Source: UBA4416 sp036676295 (GTDB lineage Bacteria; Bacteroidota; Bacteroidia; B-17B0; Aurantibacillaceae). From it: DNA of 64,000 nucleotides. The notes below the pieces were generated by a model. It had not been told where the DNA came from, made no database searches, and worked only from the letters and a program-made list of their open reading frames with translations. Positions 44,021 to 53,562 of the stretch are shown in pieces (within the stretch, counting starts at the first letter, position 1; the number at the start of each line of letters is the position of its first letter). The position numbers and the translations under genes are program-made. The DNA lies in NCBI GenBank assembly GCA_036676295.1, contig JAKFDE010000016.1, positions 310,001 through 374,000 of the forward strand. Direction: 5' to 3'.

Positions 44021-46381
44021 TTATTTACATCCTGCTTCTCTGTAATCTTTCTTTGCATTTGGGTTATCCAACACCTGGAAAGACATGTATGGCTCGCCAA
44101 ACAATTTGCAATAACGAGCAGGGTTGCGCAATTTTGCTTTGTGTAACGCATCACTAAATATTCTGCTATAAAACTTTTCCGGTAAATGAGAGGCAATAGA
44201 AATGTAACTGAATAATAAACCTTCATTTACATTCTCCACTTTCAAAAATGGTTCTAAAATAGTTGATGAATATTTATAGTCTTTATTTCTTGTAAATACA
44301 TAAGCCAACTTCAAGGCATTTTGCCAGGTAGCTTCTTTAAAATTATAGAAACTCTTAATTCTTGTGATACAACCTTCCACCTGAGCTTCCGCATTTTCAA
44401 CAGTATCTAAAGCTTCAATGATCTTAAATTGCCATTCGATGTTTAATCCATCCACTAATTTTTTAGTGATCTTTGTTTTATATAAAGCGTCGATCTCTTG
44501 TTGCATTCTTGCTTGTTGTTCTTTAGTTCCTAAAGTAGAATCCAATTTGATAGAACTAAAAATACGGTTATAACGAACGATGTCGTTTGTAGGATCTAAT
44601 TTCTCTAAACGTTTCAATTCTGCATAATCATCATCATCTACCATGCTGCTGTTTGCCAGATAATTATAATATACTTTATTGTTCATTAATGGAACAAACG
44701 TTGCCTCATCAGGCACTTTCATACTATCCATCACATCGGCTGTATATTTTTGCTCCATCATTTTTTGATGCGCATATTCCATGATCTTATATGCCTGTGG
44801 AATTTTATTGGCTTTAACCGCTCTGTTAAACGATACTTCCGAGAAATGTTGTTCTTTGCTTCCGGATACGTCATAAGTAATATCCATAACAATTTGAGCA
44901 AAACGTTGTTTAGATAAAATAGGTTCTAATTCTTCTAACAAGGCATTATCGCTATTGATCTTTTTAATAGCTTTATCTTTTCCTAATTTCACAATTGCAT
45001 CATATTTTCCATCCTCTTGTTCCATCTCAAATAAACCCCACGAATCTTTTGTTTCGATGGTTGGGTTGATTTTATTGTTTTGCATCCCTTGTAATACTTT
45101 CACCACGCTTTCGGCACGCTTACGTTGTAGTTTGGCATTAGCCGATGCATCACCTTCAATAGATGAATACGCATAAATAAATAAGCCGTCGATCACAAAA
45201 TCAGGTTCGTTCAATGCTTTAATAAACGGTTGAATATCTTCTGCTTTAAACTCTGATTTATTTTTTTCAAACGGAATGGTAAAATTCAAAATAGAACTTT
45301 CTGAACGTGGCTCAAAAGGTGGCTTCAATCCAACACTTTCATCAGCAGGCAATAACCCAATCGGGGTGCTACTTTCCTGATCTCCTTGCTCTAAATAACT
45401 ACGTGTAACTGTTTTACAAACGTGTCCGTCTTGCACCACAATTAAATTCAATTCATAATCGCCTGTGATTTTCTTATCCATTTTACCCATTTCGATCCTT
45501 AGCTTATTGATCTTTACTTTCTTCTTCGCTTTAGGATCCGGTTTGATTAAGTTTTTAGAAAACAATTTGTCTTTATAAACCACTTTTTGCATCACTCCTT
45601 TGTTTTGCAAATTGTTATCTACAATGTTATAATCCGGTTTGGTGTATTGCGCACGTTGCACAATATCCACAGCTAAACCATCTTTTGTTTTCTTCAATAA
45701 ACGTTTCAGATCTTTTAAGTTGGCATACTCCAAATAAATTTTACCATTCTCTACTTTTAACCCTTTTTGAAGAATATCATAGTTTTTCCACTTGTCGCAA
45801 TTCTTACAAGCCTTTACATCAGGTGTCAATAATTTTTTTGATTTGGTATTATAGGGAACCGCTAATTCTTTTTTCATTTTAGCGCCTGTGTTAAAACTAT
45901 CGTAACCGCCAAATACGGCTGTTGCAATGACTTTTTTATTATCCTTATCCATCACGCAGGTAATACCGATCAGCATGTACTGTGCTTTCAAAACAATTTC
46001 TTTGTCTTTCTTATTATTTTCCCAACGGGTCCAAATAACTTTAGCAACCTGCTCTGTTTTATAAGTATCACGTCCTTTACTTGTAGGCGCGTTCATGGCT
46101 ACTTCTTCGCCTTTTTTTGTTCCACCGGCTTTAACTATATTTTTTTTAACTTTTTCAGGATCCACTTTTATTTGTCCGGATTTAGCCATAGCCTTGGCAT
46201 CCATAGCCGAAGCGGTTACTAAAACCTGATTTACATCAAAAGTGTCCAGGCCATTTTTAGTTCTGAAATTATTCAATTCATGCACTAAGATCTTCGGCAG
46301 ATCATCAATATTGAAATTGTCTTGAGCATTAGAAATAAAAGCAAACACTAAAAGTGAAAGGGAGAATAGAATTTTTTTCAT
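44021..46381 (-). CDS. Exported protein with CAP-like N-terminus and OmpA-like region
   Basis: A 786-residue protein with a signal peptide (cut near SNAQD). Residues about 28-165 look like a CAP/SCP domain (LVHELNNFRTKNGL, then ASAMDAKAMAKSG). A beta-type middle follows. Residues about 365-445 hold an OmpA-like segment (FEKNKSEFKAEDIQPF, then AYSSIEGDASANAKLQRKRAESV), which in OmpA proteins binds peptidoglycan. The C-terminal 300 residues are helical and TPR-like. It may link the envelope to peptidoglycan. Both domain calls are by eye, the OmpA one being the better. Confidence 0.75.
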   Translation of the reverse strand: MKKILFSLSLLVFAFISNAQDNFNIDDLPKILVHELNNFRTKNGLDTFDVNQVLVTASAMDAKAMAKSGQIKVDPEKVKKNIVKAGGTKKGEEVAMNAPTSKGRDTYKTEQVAKVIWTRWENNKKDKEIVLKAQYMLIGITCVMDKDNKKVIATAVFGGYDSFNTGAKMKKELAVPYNTKSKKLLTPDVKACKNCDKWKNYDILQKGLKVENGKIYLEYANLKDLKRLLKKTKDGLAVDIVQRAQYTKPDYNIVDNNLQNKGVMQKVVYKDKLFSKNLIKPDPKAKKKVKINKLRIEMGKMDKKITGDYELNLIVVQDGHVCKTVTRSYLEQGDQESSTPIGLLPADESVGLKPPFEPRSESSILNFTIPFEKNKSEFKAEDIQPFIKALNEPDFVIDGLFIYAYSSIEGDASANAKLQRKRAESVVKVLQGMQNNKINPTIETKDSWGLFEMEQEDGKYDAIVKLGKDKAIKKINSDNALLEELEPILSKQRFAQIVMDITYDVSGSKEQHFSEVSFNRAVKANKIPQAYKIMEYAHQKMMEQKYTADVMDSMKVPDEATFVPLMNNKVYYNYLANSSMVDDDDYAELKRLEKLDPTNDIVRYNRIFSSIKLDSTLGTKEQQARMQQEIDALYKTKITKKLVDGLNIEWQFKIIEALDTVENAEAQVEGCITRIKSFYNFKEATWQNALKLAYVFTRNKDYKYSSTILEPFLKVENVNEGLLFSYISIASHLPEKFYSRIFSDALHKAKLRNPARYCKLFGEPYMSFQVLDNPNAKKDYREAGCK

Positions 46382-46540
46382 AGTTTGATCTAAAGTGGTT
46401 AAACAAATATTAAAAAAAGCATTAACATCAGCGTTTAAGAGTATTCACAAACTATTAACAAATTTGTAATTCTACGAAAAAACTACTGAATTACACAACT
46501 CATTCATTATATTCGTGATTTAAATTGCACTCTAATTAAC

Positions 46541-48022
46541 ATGAAAAAAATATTAATTGCCAACCGTGGAGAAATTGCCTTACGTGTAATGCGCAGCGCA
46601 AAAGAAATGGGAATACAAACCGTAGCGATCTATAGTGAAGCTGATAGAAATGCACCATTTGTAAGATACGCTGACGAAGCCGTTTGTGTTGGCCCACCAC
46701 CAAGTTCTCAATCATATTTACAAGGCGATAAGATCATTGCTATTTGTAAAGAGTTAGGTGTTGATGCCATCCATCCCGGTTATGGTTTTTTATCTGAAAA
46801 TGCTGAATTTGTTCGTAAAGTGAATAAAGCAGGGATCACATTTATTGGTCCAAGTGCTGATGCCATGGACATGATGGGTGATAAATTAAGCGCTAAAGCA
46901 ACCGCTAAAACATATAACGTTCCTATGATCCCGGGCTCAGAAGGAGCTATCAGCGATCTGGCTGAAGCTACCAAATTAGCCAAAGAAATTGGATTTCCTT
47001 TATTGATCAAAGCATCAGCCGGTGGCGGTGGTAAAGGAATGCGTTTGGTTGAAAAAGAAAGTGAAGTAGAAGAACAAATGAAATTAGCCATTAGCGAAGC
47101 TATTTCTGCTTTTGGCAATGGCGCTGTGTTTATTGAACGTTACGCTTCTAAACCACGCCATATCGAAATACAGGTATTAGCTGATAACCATGGTAATTGT
47201 GTATATTTATTTGAACGCGAATGCAGCATTCAACGTCGTCATCAAAAAGTAATTGAAGAAGCTCCATCTGCTGTATTAACGCCTGAGTTAAGAAAAGCAA
47301 TGGGCGAATGTGCCGTTAATGTGGCAAAAGCTTGTAATTACAGCGGTGCCGGAACCGTAGAATTTTTACTAGATGCCGGTATGAATTTCTACTTCTTAGA
47401 AATGAATACGCGTTTACAAGTAGAGCACCCTGTAACAGAAATGATCACAGGACTTGACTTAGTAAAAGAACAAATTAAAGTAGCCCGCGGCGAAAAATTA
47501 TCCTTTACTCAAAATGATCTTAAAATTAATGGACATTCTATAGAAGTACGTGTTTGTGCAGAAGATCCTAGCAATAATTTTTTACCGGATATTGGAAGAT
47601 TAACAACTTACAGAACACCAACAGGTCCCGGTGTGCGTGTAGACGATTCTTTTGAAGAAGGGATGGATATTCCTATTTTTTATGATCCAATGATCGCTAA
47701 ATTAATTGTACATGGCAAAGACCGAACCGATGCCATTGAAAAAATGCTGCGTGCCATTCAGGATTATCAGATCACCGGTGTAGAAACCACCTTGAACTTC
47801 TGTTCCTTTGTTTTAAAGCACGAGGCCTTTGTATCAGGTAAATTTGATACCGGCTTCATCAAAGATCATTTTAGCCCTGAAATGTTAAATAAATCTAATT
47901 CGAAGGAAGAAGAAGTTGCCGCCATTTTTGGGGCATATATGGCATCTAATTTGACTAATAAGGCCAATGAACAGAGAGATACTCCTAAGGAAAAATCTAA
48001 ATGGCGATTGAACCGCTTATAA
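46541..48022 (+). CDS. accC: Acetyl-CoA carboxylase, biotin carboxylase subunit
   Basis: ATP-grasp enzyme that carboxylates biotin on the carrier protein, feeding malonyl-CoA to fatty acid synthesis. It opens with KKILIANRGEIALRVMRSAK. The glycine-rich ATP loop is KASAGGGGKGMR near residue 161. ERECSIQRRHQKVIEE and FLEMNTRLQVEHPVTE follow. At 493 residues it is about 45 longer than E. coli AccC, owing to a charged C-terminal tail. accB is not adjacent. It might instead serve another biotin carboxylase (propionyl-CoA or pyruvate); the family cannot be split by eye. A terminator follows. Confidence 0.92.
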   Translation: MKKILIANRGEIALRVMRSAKEMGIQTVAIYSEADRNAPFVRYADEAVCVGPPPSSQSYLQGDKIIAICKELGVDAIHPGYGFLSENAEFVRKVNKAGITFIGPSADAMDMMGDKLSAKATAKTYNVPMIPGSEGAISDLAEATKLAKEIGFPLLIKASAGGGGKGMRLVEKESEVEEQMKLAISEAISAFGNGAVFIERYASKPRHIEIQVLADNHGNCVYLFERECSIQRRHQKVIEEAPSAVLTPELRKAMGECAVNVAKACNYSGAGTVEFLLDAGMNFYFLEMNTRLQVEHPVTEMITGLDLVKEQIKVARGEKLSFTQNDLKINGHSIEVRVCAEDPSNNFLPDIGRLTTYRTPTGPGVRVDDSFEEGMDIPIFYDPMIAKLIVHGKDRTDAIEKMLRAIQDYQITGVETTLNFCSFVLKHEAFVSGKFDTGFIKDHFSPEMLNKSNSKEEEVAAIFGAYMASNLTNKANEQRDTPKEKSKWRLNRL

Positions 48023-48026
48023 TTAG

Positions 48027-48052
48027 AAGGTAACCTTAGGGTTACCTTTTTA
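48027..48052 (+). terminator. Rho-independent terminator of accC
   Basis: Nine-base-pair stem (AAGGTAACC with GGTTACCTT) and TTAG loop, then a run of T. It begins five bases past the accC stop and lies before the DUF4294 gene. Confidence 0.85.
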
Positions 48053-48072
48053 GTTTAAGGTATAAACAATAA

Positions 48073-48702
48073 ATGTTTGCTATTAAGATATCCTCCAATA
48101 AACTGACAGTTGCATTCATTTGCCTCTGTGTGGTTTCCTTTGCTCAAAGCAGCGATGATGTCGTGGTTTCTACTGATCAGCCTAAAGTGAAGTATAAAGT
48201 GTGGGCCGAAGTGATTAATGGCGATACTGTACCTTCTATTCGCTTACCCGACGTTTGGATCTATTCTGAATATGCCTATAAAAACAAAAAACAATACGAA
48301 GCCTGGACACGTATTAAATACAATGTAAAAAAAGTATATCCTTATGCCATTTTAGCCGCCGCTAAATTGAAAGAATATGACAGGGTTTTGGCAAACATTT
48401 CTGACGAAAAGGTAAAAAAAGCCTATCTGAAACAATGCGAAAAAGATCTAAGAAAAGAATTTGAAGAACCCTTAAAGGATCTTACCACTTCTCAAGGAAG
48501 GATCTTATTAAAATTGATCGATCGTGAAACAGGAAAAACAACCTATGATGTGGTAAAAACCATGAGAGGAAGTTTTCAGGCATTTATGTGGCAAGGTGTA
48601 GCCCGTATCTTTGGCAATAACATGAAATCGGAATACGATGCTACCGGCGAAGATATTATGGTGGAACGTGCTATTAAATTAGTAGAAGCCGGACAGTTTT
48701 AA
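48073..48702 (+). CDS. DUF4294 protein, exported
   Basis: A 209-residue protein with a signal peptide (cut near SFAQS). The mature part carries GDTVPSIRLPDVWIYS and WTRIKYNVKKVYPYA, followed by LKDLTTSQGRILLKLIDRET and SFQAFMWQGVARIFG, which I recognise as DUF4294, a family confined mainly to Bacteroidota. The function is unknown. The nearby M28 peptidase and MMPL transporter point the same way but are separated by 77 bases or more. Confidence 0.85.
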   Translation: MFAIKISSNKLTVAFICLCVVSFAQSSDDVVVSTDQPKVKYKVWAEVINGDTVPSIRLPDVWIYSEYAYKNKKQYEAWTRIKYNVKKVYPYAILAAAKLKEYDRVLANISDEKVKKAYLKQCEKDLRKEFEEPLKDLTTSQGRILLKLIDRETGKTTYDVVKTMRGSFQAFMWQGVARIFGNNMKSEYDATGEDIMVERAIKLVEAGQF

Positions 48703-48779
48703 GTTTAAACCTTTAGAAGCTATTTAAAATTTAAACAGCTTCTAAAAAGTAGTAAATTTAAGCTTATTAAATTGACTAT

Positions 48780-50165
48780 ATGTTCAAATCACTTTTACTA
48801 ACGGTTATCGGATTGCTTCTTTTTTGCAGTTCTATTCATTCTCAAAATAAAGACAGTTTAGCTTTAAGAAATATCTTTGATTATTACTTAACTCAAAGTA
48901 ACTGTTACAAAAATCTGGAATACCTCAGTACAAAAATTGGCGGTCGCTTAAGTGGTTCGCCACAGGCAGCGCAAGCAGTAATATGGGCAAAAAAAGCAAT
49001 GTATGAAGCCGGCGCCGATACTGTTTACTTACAACCTTGTATGGTACCGCATTGGGTAAGGGGCGAAAAAGAAATTTGTAAAACCATTAACCCTCATGTG
49101 AAACAACAAAACAATTTTTCGATCTGTGCTTTAGGTGGCTCAGTCGCTACTCCCAAAGCAGGTTTACAAGCCGAAGTGATTGTAGTAACTAGTTTTGAAG
49201 ACTTAGAGAAATTAGGTGAGAAAAATATCAAAGGAAAAATTGTTTTTTATAACGTGTTTTTCGATCACCGACATTTAAGCACCGGTTCTTGTTATGGCGA
49301 AACGGTTAAATACCGTTGGGCAGGTGCTACACAAGCGGCAAAATATGGTGCCGTGGCTTCTATTGTAAGAAGTATGAGTTCCATTAATAATGATTTTCCT
49401 CACACCGGAGTGATGGGTTACGACACGTCTGTTTGTAAAACAAAAATTCCTAGCTGTGCCATTAGTTTTAGTGGTGCTGATGTGTTGGTGAAAAAATTAA
49501 ATGCCTTTCCTAAATTAAAACTTCATTTAAAAATGAACTGTCAGACTTTAGCAGATGAACCCTCTTTTAATGTTGTAGGCGAAATTAAAGGGACTGAAAA
49601 ACCCAATGAAATTATTTTAGCAGGTGGTCATTTAGATGCCTGGGACAATGGACAAGGCGCACACGATGATGGGGCAGGCGTTGTACAAAGCATTGAAGTA
49701 TTAGCGATGTATAAAAAACAAAACATCAAACCTAAACATACCATTAGAGCCGTAGCGTTTATGAATGAGGAAAATGGCGGACGTGGAGGTAAAGCTTATT
49801 TTGCAGATACTAAGAAAAATAACTTAAAACATATCGCCGCTTTAGAAAGTGATGCCGGTGGATTTTCGCCAAGAGGCATTGCCGTGGATACAACCATGGG
49901 AGCTTATAAAACAATATTAGGATGGAAAAATTTGCTAGACCCTTACTTTGTACAATACATTAATAAAGACGGACACGGGGCCGATATTAGCTATTTAAAA
50001 GACATTGGCGTTCCATTAATTGGTTTTGAACCGGATGGGCAAAAATATTTTGATTATCATCACACTGCAGATGATACCTTTGATAAGATCAATAAACGTG
50101 AATTGGAATTAAGTGCCGGTGTGATCGGATCTATTATTTATTTGATCGATACAAAAGGATGGTAA
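48780..50165 (+). CDS. Exported M28 family zinc peptidase
   Basis: A 461-residue aminopeptidase-like enzyme with a signal peptide (cut near IHSQN). It has a PA-like insert (about 120-250) and a catalytic M28 domain (about 255-461). Zinc ligands sit in AGGHLDAWD (His, with the Asp beside it), GAHDDGAGVV (bridging Asp), FMNEENGGRGG (catalytic Glu pair), ALESDAGGF and the final YHHTADDTFDKI. It probably trims peptides in the periplasm or outside. No sorting domain is present, so it is likely periplasmic or outer-membrane associated. Confidence 0.93.
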   Translation: MFKSLLLTVIGLLLFCSSIHSQNKDSLALRNIFDYYLTQSNCYKNLEYLSTKIGGRLSGSPQAAQAVIWAKKAMYEAGADTVYLQPCMVPHWVRGEKEICKTINPHVKQQNNFSICALGGSVATPKAGLQAEVIVVTSFEDLEKLGEKNIKGKIVFYNVFFDHRHLSTGSCYGETVKYRWAGATQAAKYGAVASIVRSMSSINNDFPHTGVMGYDTSVCKTKIPSCAISFSGADVLVKKLNAFPKLKLHLKMNCQTLADEPSFNVVGEIKGTEKPNEIILAGGHLDAWDNGQGAHDDGAGVVQSIEVLAMYKKQNIKPKHTIRAVAFMNEENGGRGGKAYFADTKKNNLKHIAALESDAGGFSPRGIAVDTTMGAYKTILGWKNLLDPYFVQYINKDGHGADISYLKDIGVPLIGFEPDGQKYFDYHHTADDTFDKINKRELELSAGVIGSIIYLIDTKGW

Positions 50166-50195
50166 TACAATTCGCCAAACATTAATTCCCTCAAA

Positions 50196-52457
50196 ATGAA
50201 ATTTTCTCAAAAAACGATCAGCTATCTCGTTCTAACAATCATCGTTGGGATCAGTATTGTTTTTGCTTTTAAAATAAAAACCTTAAAATTCAATTACGAT
50301 TTCGAAGCCTTTTTCCCAAACGAAGATAGTGAGTTAGAGGTCTATGAAACGCATCGCAATCGCTTTGAGTGGGATAATGAATTTGTGTTATTAGGAATAG
50401 AAAACAAAGCCGGTATTTTCAAAAAAGATTTTTTAAAAAAAATTGAAGCGCTCTCTACTGATCTGAAAAACATTCGCTATACCGACAGAGTCATTTCTCC
50501 CACTAATATCAAAAACATTTCCTTGAGTGGATTAGCCCCGGTTCAAAAACGCTTACTGCATATTGATGATGAGAGTTTATATAAAGAAGATAGCATCAAC
50601 ATCTATAGTACTCCCGAATTAATTGGGTCTTTCTTTCCAAAAGATGCCAAATCCATTTCCATATTTATTAAAACAGACGAAGGCCTAAGCAAAGTAAAAT
50701 CAGATAGCTTAGCCCGAAATATTGAAGCCGCTTTTAAAAAATACCATTTTGATGAAGTGCACTATGTAGGTAGAATTGTAGCACAAGATGTTTATTTGAA
50801 AAATCTGGAAAAAGAATTCGTTTACTTTTTAGGGATCTCTTTTGTATTGATCATTATTTTTCTTTGGTTATCCTTTCGTTCGTTATATGGCGTAATCGTT
50901 CCTATTGTTGTGGTTATTGTTTCTATATTTTGGACCTTAGGCATCATGGCCTGTCTCAATCAAGACTTAGACATTATGACGGTGATGTTGCCAACCATGA
51001 TCTTTATTGCCGGCATGAGTGATGTGGTGCATTTCTTTTCTAAGTATTTTGAAGAACTAGCGAAAGGTACTGAGCGTGTGAAAATTTATCCATTGATCTT
51101 AAAAGAAGTAGGCTTTCCTACCTTCTTAACATTGATCACAACGGTAGTTGGTTTTTTATCGTTGTTGTTTTCAAGCATTGTTCCCATCCGAGATTTTGGA
51201 ATTTATACCTCTGTGGGGATCATCATTGCTTTCGTTTTAACCTATACTCTACTCCCCGCTCTTTTATATTTATTTACACCCAAGCGTTTAGTAGCGGTAC
51301 ATTCTCACGACAACCGCACCTATAACATCATGCGCAAAGTATTGTTCTGGATCTTCAGACATCAAAAAACTATTGTTATCACTACTTGTTTATTAATTGC
51401 CTTAGCTATTGTTGGTGTTTATAAAATAAAAGTCAATAATATTTTGTTAGAAGACTTATCAGACAGTGTAAAGATCAAACAAGACTTTATGTTTTTTGAT
51501 AAACAATACAGTGGTGTTCGTCCTTTAGAGTTAGCAGTAGAAATAAAAGACAAAAGCAAAACGGTTTGGGATTACGACATCATGAAACAACTAAATGATG
51601 TAGATGAATTTTTAAAGAAAGAATACCATGCAGGCTTTATGTATTCGCCGGCCATGCTTGCAAAAAACATTAATAAATCATTGAATGATGAAACATCCGG
51701 TGAAATGGAATTTCCAAATAGGGAAGATTACGAAGCTGTCAAAAAACAATTAATAGGTAACAAGAAAAACAAAGACATTAAACGTATCATTACACCAGAT
51801 GGACATTTTGCCCGTATTAACGGTAAGATCAACGATGTAGGAAGTATTGTGGTGAATGGGCAAAATGTTCATTTTCAGGAATTTTTAAGAACACATATCA
51901 ATCCCAACGATATAGAAATTAAAATTACCGGGGCAGCCCATTTAGTAGATAGGAATAATGAATACATGGTGAATAATATGGCGCAAGGGTTTTTATTCTC
52001 GATCATCGTTATTGCTTTACTAACCTATTTCTTACATCGCAGTTGGCGCATGGTGCTGGTATTTATTTTACCCAACTTTATCCCATTGTTAATTATTGCC
52101 GGCATCATGGGCTTTTCGGGCATCGAATTAAAAGCCGCCACTTCTTTGGTATTTAGCATTGCTTTTGGCGTAGCTACGGATGACACCATACACTTTATTT
52201 CCCGTTTGAAAATAGAATTGGGTTACGGTAAATCTTTGATCTACGCCTTTAAACGAACTTACTTTGAAACAGGAAAACCGATCTTATTAACCACTTTTAT
52301 TTTAATGGGAGGCTTTATCAGTTTAATGATCAGCGATTTTCAAAGCACGTTTTACTTTGGCTTTTTAATTTGCATCACCATCATTATTGCCGTAATGGCT
52401 GATATCTTTTTATTACCGGTATTGCTATTTTGGATCCTTGGAAAAAAGAAGAAATAA
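50196..52457 (+). CDS. MMPL/RND-type membrane transporter
   Basis: A 753-residue protein with the RND half-duplicated plan: helix 1 near residues 8-27, a periplasmic loop, five helices at about 207-370, helix 7 near 395-415, a second loop, and five helices at about 600-750. The conserved membrane segments are MLPTMIFIAGMSDVVHFFSKY and FSIAFGVATDDTIHFISRL, both with the Asp expected for proton coupling. Such proteins export lipids or hopanoids; the substrate is not known. It starts 30 bases after the M28 gene. Confidence 0.88.
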   Translation: MKFSQKTISYLVLTIIVGISIVFAFKIKTLKFNYDFEAFFPNEDSELEVYETHRNRFEWDNEFVLLGIENKAGIFKKDFLKKIEALSTDLKNIRYTDRVISPTNIKNISLSGLAPVQKRLLHIDDESLYKEDSINIYSTPELIGSFFPKDAKSISIFIKTDEGLSKVKSDSLARNIEAAFKKYHFDEVHYVGRIVAQDVYLKNLEKEFVYFLGISFVLIIIFLWLSFRSLYGVIVPIVVVIVSIFWTLGIMACLNQDLDIMTVMLPTMIFIAGMSDVVHFFSKYFEELAKGTERVKIYPLILKEVGFPTFLTLITTVVGFLSLLFSSIVPIRDFGIYTSVGIIIAFVLTYTLLPALLYLFTPKRLVAVHSHDNRTYNIMRKVLFWIFRHQKTIVITTCLLIALAIVGVYKIKVNNILLEDLSDSVKIKQDFMFFDKQYSGVRPLELAVEIKDKSKTVWDYDIMKQLNDVDEFLKKEYHAGFMYSPAMLAKNINKSLNDETSGEMEFPNREDYEAVKKQLIGNKKNKDIKRIITPDGHFARINGKINDVGSIVVNGQNVHFQEFLRTHINPNDIEIKITGAAHLVDRNNEYMVNNMAQGFLFSIIVIALLTYFLHRSWRMVLVFILPNFIPLLIIAGIMGFSGIELKAATSLVFSIAFGVATDDTIHFISRLKIELGYGKSLIYAFKRTYFETGKPILLTTFILMGGFISLMISDFQSTFYFGFLICITIIIAVMADIFLLPVLLFWILGKKKK

Positions 52458-52562
52458 ATACACTATACAAAACAACAATCTCTATTTATTATAAATCATG
52501 TTTTGTATATTCGTGTAAGTTCGTTATTACTTTTTCAAAGTAAACACGTATAATTAATTAGT

Positions 52563-53531
52563 ATGAAAAAAATTGGATTAATAACATCAGGAGGAGATTC
52601 ACCGGGCATGAATGCCTGTATCAGAGCTATTGTAAGAACCGCACGAGCATCGCAAATTGATGTGGTGGGCTTTTACAGAGGGTACGAAGGTATCATTGAA
52701 AATGATTTTGTATTGCTTACAAAAAGTAAAGTATCAAATATCATCCATCGTGGAGGCACTATTTTAAAAACATCACGTAGCGAACGTTTCAGAACCCCGG
52801 AAGGGATGCAATTAGCAAAAGCTAATTTAGAGAAACATCAGTTGGAAGGACTGATTGTGATTGGTGGTGATGGTAGTTTTAAAGGCGCTTTAGAGTTTAG
52901 TCAGATACACAACATTAAAACAGTAGGTTGCCCGGGCACTATTGACAACGACTTAGTAGGTACTGATTTTACAATTGGTTATGACACAGCTATCAATACG
53001 GTCGTAGATGCTGTAGATAAAATACGCGATACGGCAGAAAGCCATGACCGGATTTTTGTGGTAGAAGTAATGGGGCGTGATGCCGGTTTAATTGCCTTAA
53101 GAAGTGCTATTGGGAGTGGAGCCGAAGCTATCCTTATCCCTGAAAAAAAGGGTGATCTGGCCTTATTACTTAATAAGATCAAATCCTGGCGAAAATCAAA
53201 ATCCAGCAAAATAATTATAGTAGCCGAAGGCGACGAAAGCGGTGGCGGCGTTGAAGTTGGAAAGATCATTAAAAAGGAATGTCCTGAATTTGATGTAAGA
53301 GTAAGTATTTTAGGACACATACAGCGAGGCGGTAACCCAACATGCATGGAACGTGTTAATGCCAGCATTATGGGTTATTATGCCGTAAAAGCGCTAGAAA
53401 CTAACCACAACAATGAAATGATCGGTATTATTAATAAAGAAGTGTGTTACACGCCCTTTAAGGATGCGATCAAGCATATTGATGAGCTGAATCCCGAAAT
53501 GTTAACAATTCTGGATATACTATCTGCTTAA
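52563..53531 (+). CDS. pfkA: ATP-dependent 6-phosphofructokinase
   Basis: Glycolytic kinase that turns fructose 6-phosphate into fructose 1,6-bisphosphate. Conserved motifs are TSGGDSPGMNACIRA near residue 8, GGDGSFKGA near 100, PGTIDNDLVGTD near 124, EVMGRDAGLIAL and GHIQRGGNP. GGDGS (Gly rather than Asp at position 4) and PGTIDND (Gly rather than Lys) are the ATP-type residues, so it should use ATP and not pyrophosphate, even though the genome also has a membrane pyrophosphatase. Length 322 is typical of bacterial PfkA. Confidence 0.95.
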   Translation: MKKIGLITSGGDSPGMNACIRAIVRTARASQIDVVGFYRGYEGIIENDFVLLTKSKVSNIIHRGGTILKTSRSERFRTPEGMQLAKANLEKHQLEGLIVIGGDGSFKGALEFSQIHNIKTVGCPGTIDNDLVGTDFTIGYDTAINTVVDAVDKIRDTAESHDRIFVVEVMGRDAGLIALRSAIGSGAEAILIPEKKGDLALLLNKIKSWRKSKSSKIIIVAEGDESGGGVEVGKIIKKECPEFDVRVSILGHIQRGGNPTCMERVNASIMGYYAVKALETNHNNEMIGIINKEVCYTPFKDAIKHIDELNPEMLTILDILSA

Positions 53532-53562
53532 TTTTTTAGTAATTTTAATACACAAATAAACT

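Noticed and set aside
46780..47118. 112-residue minus-strand frame inside accC
   Set aside because: It is antisense to the conserved biotin carboxylase core and has no start context.
52979..53368. 129-residue minus-strand frame inside pfkA
   Set aside because: It is antisense to conserved phosphofructokinase motifs.
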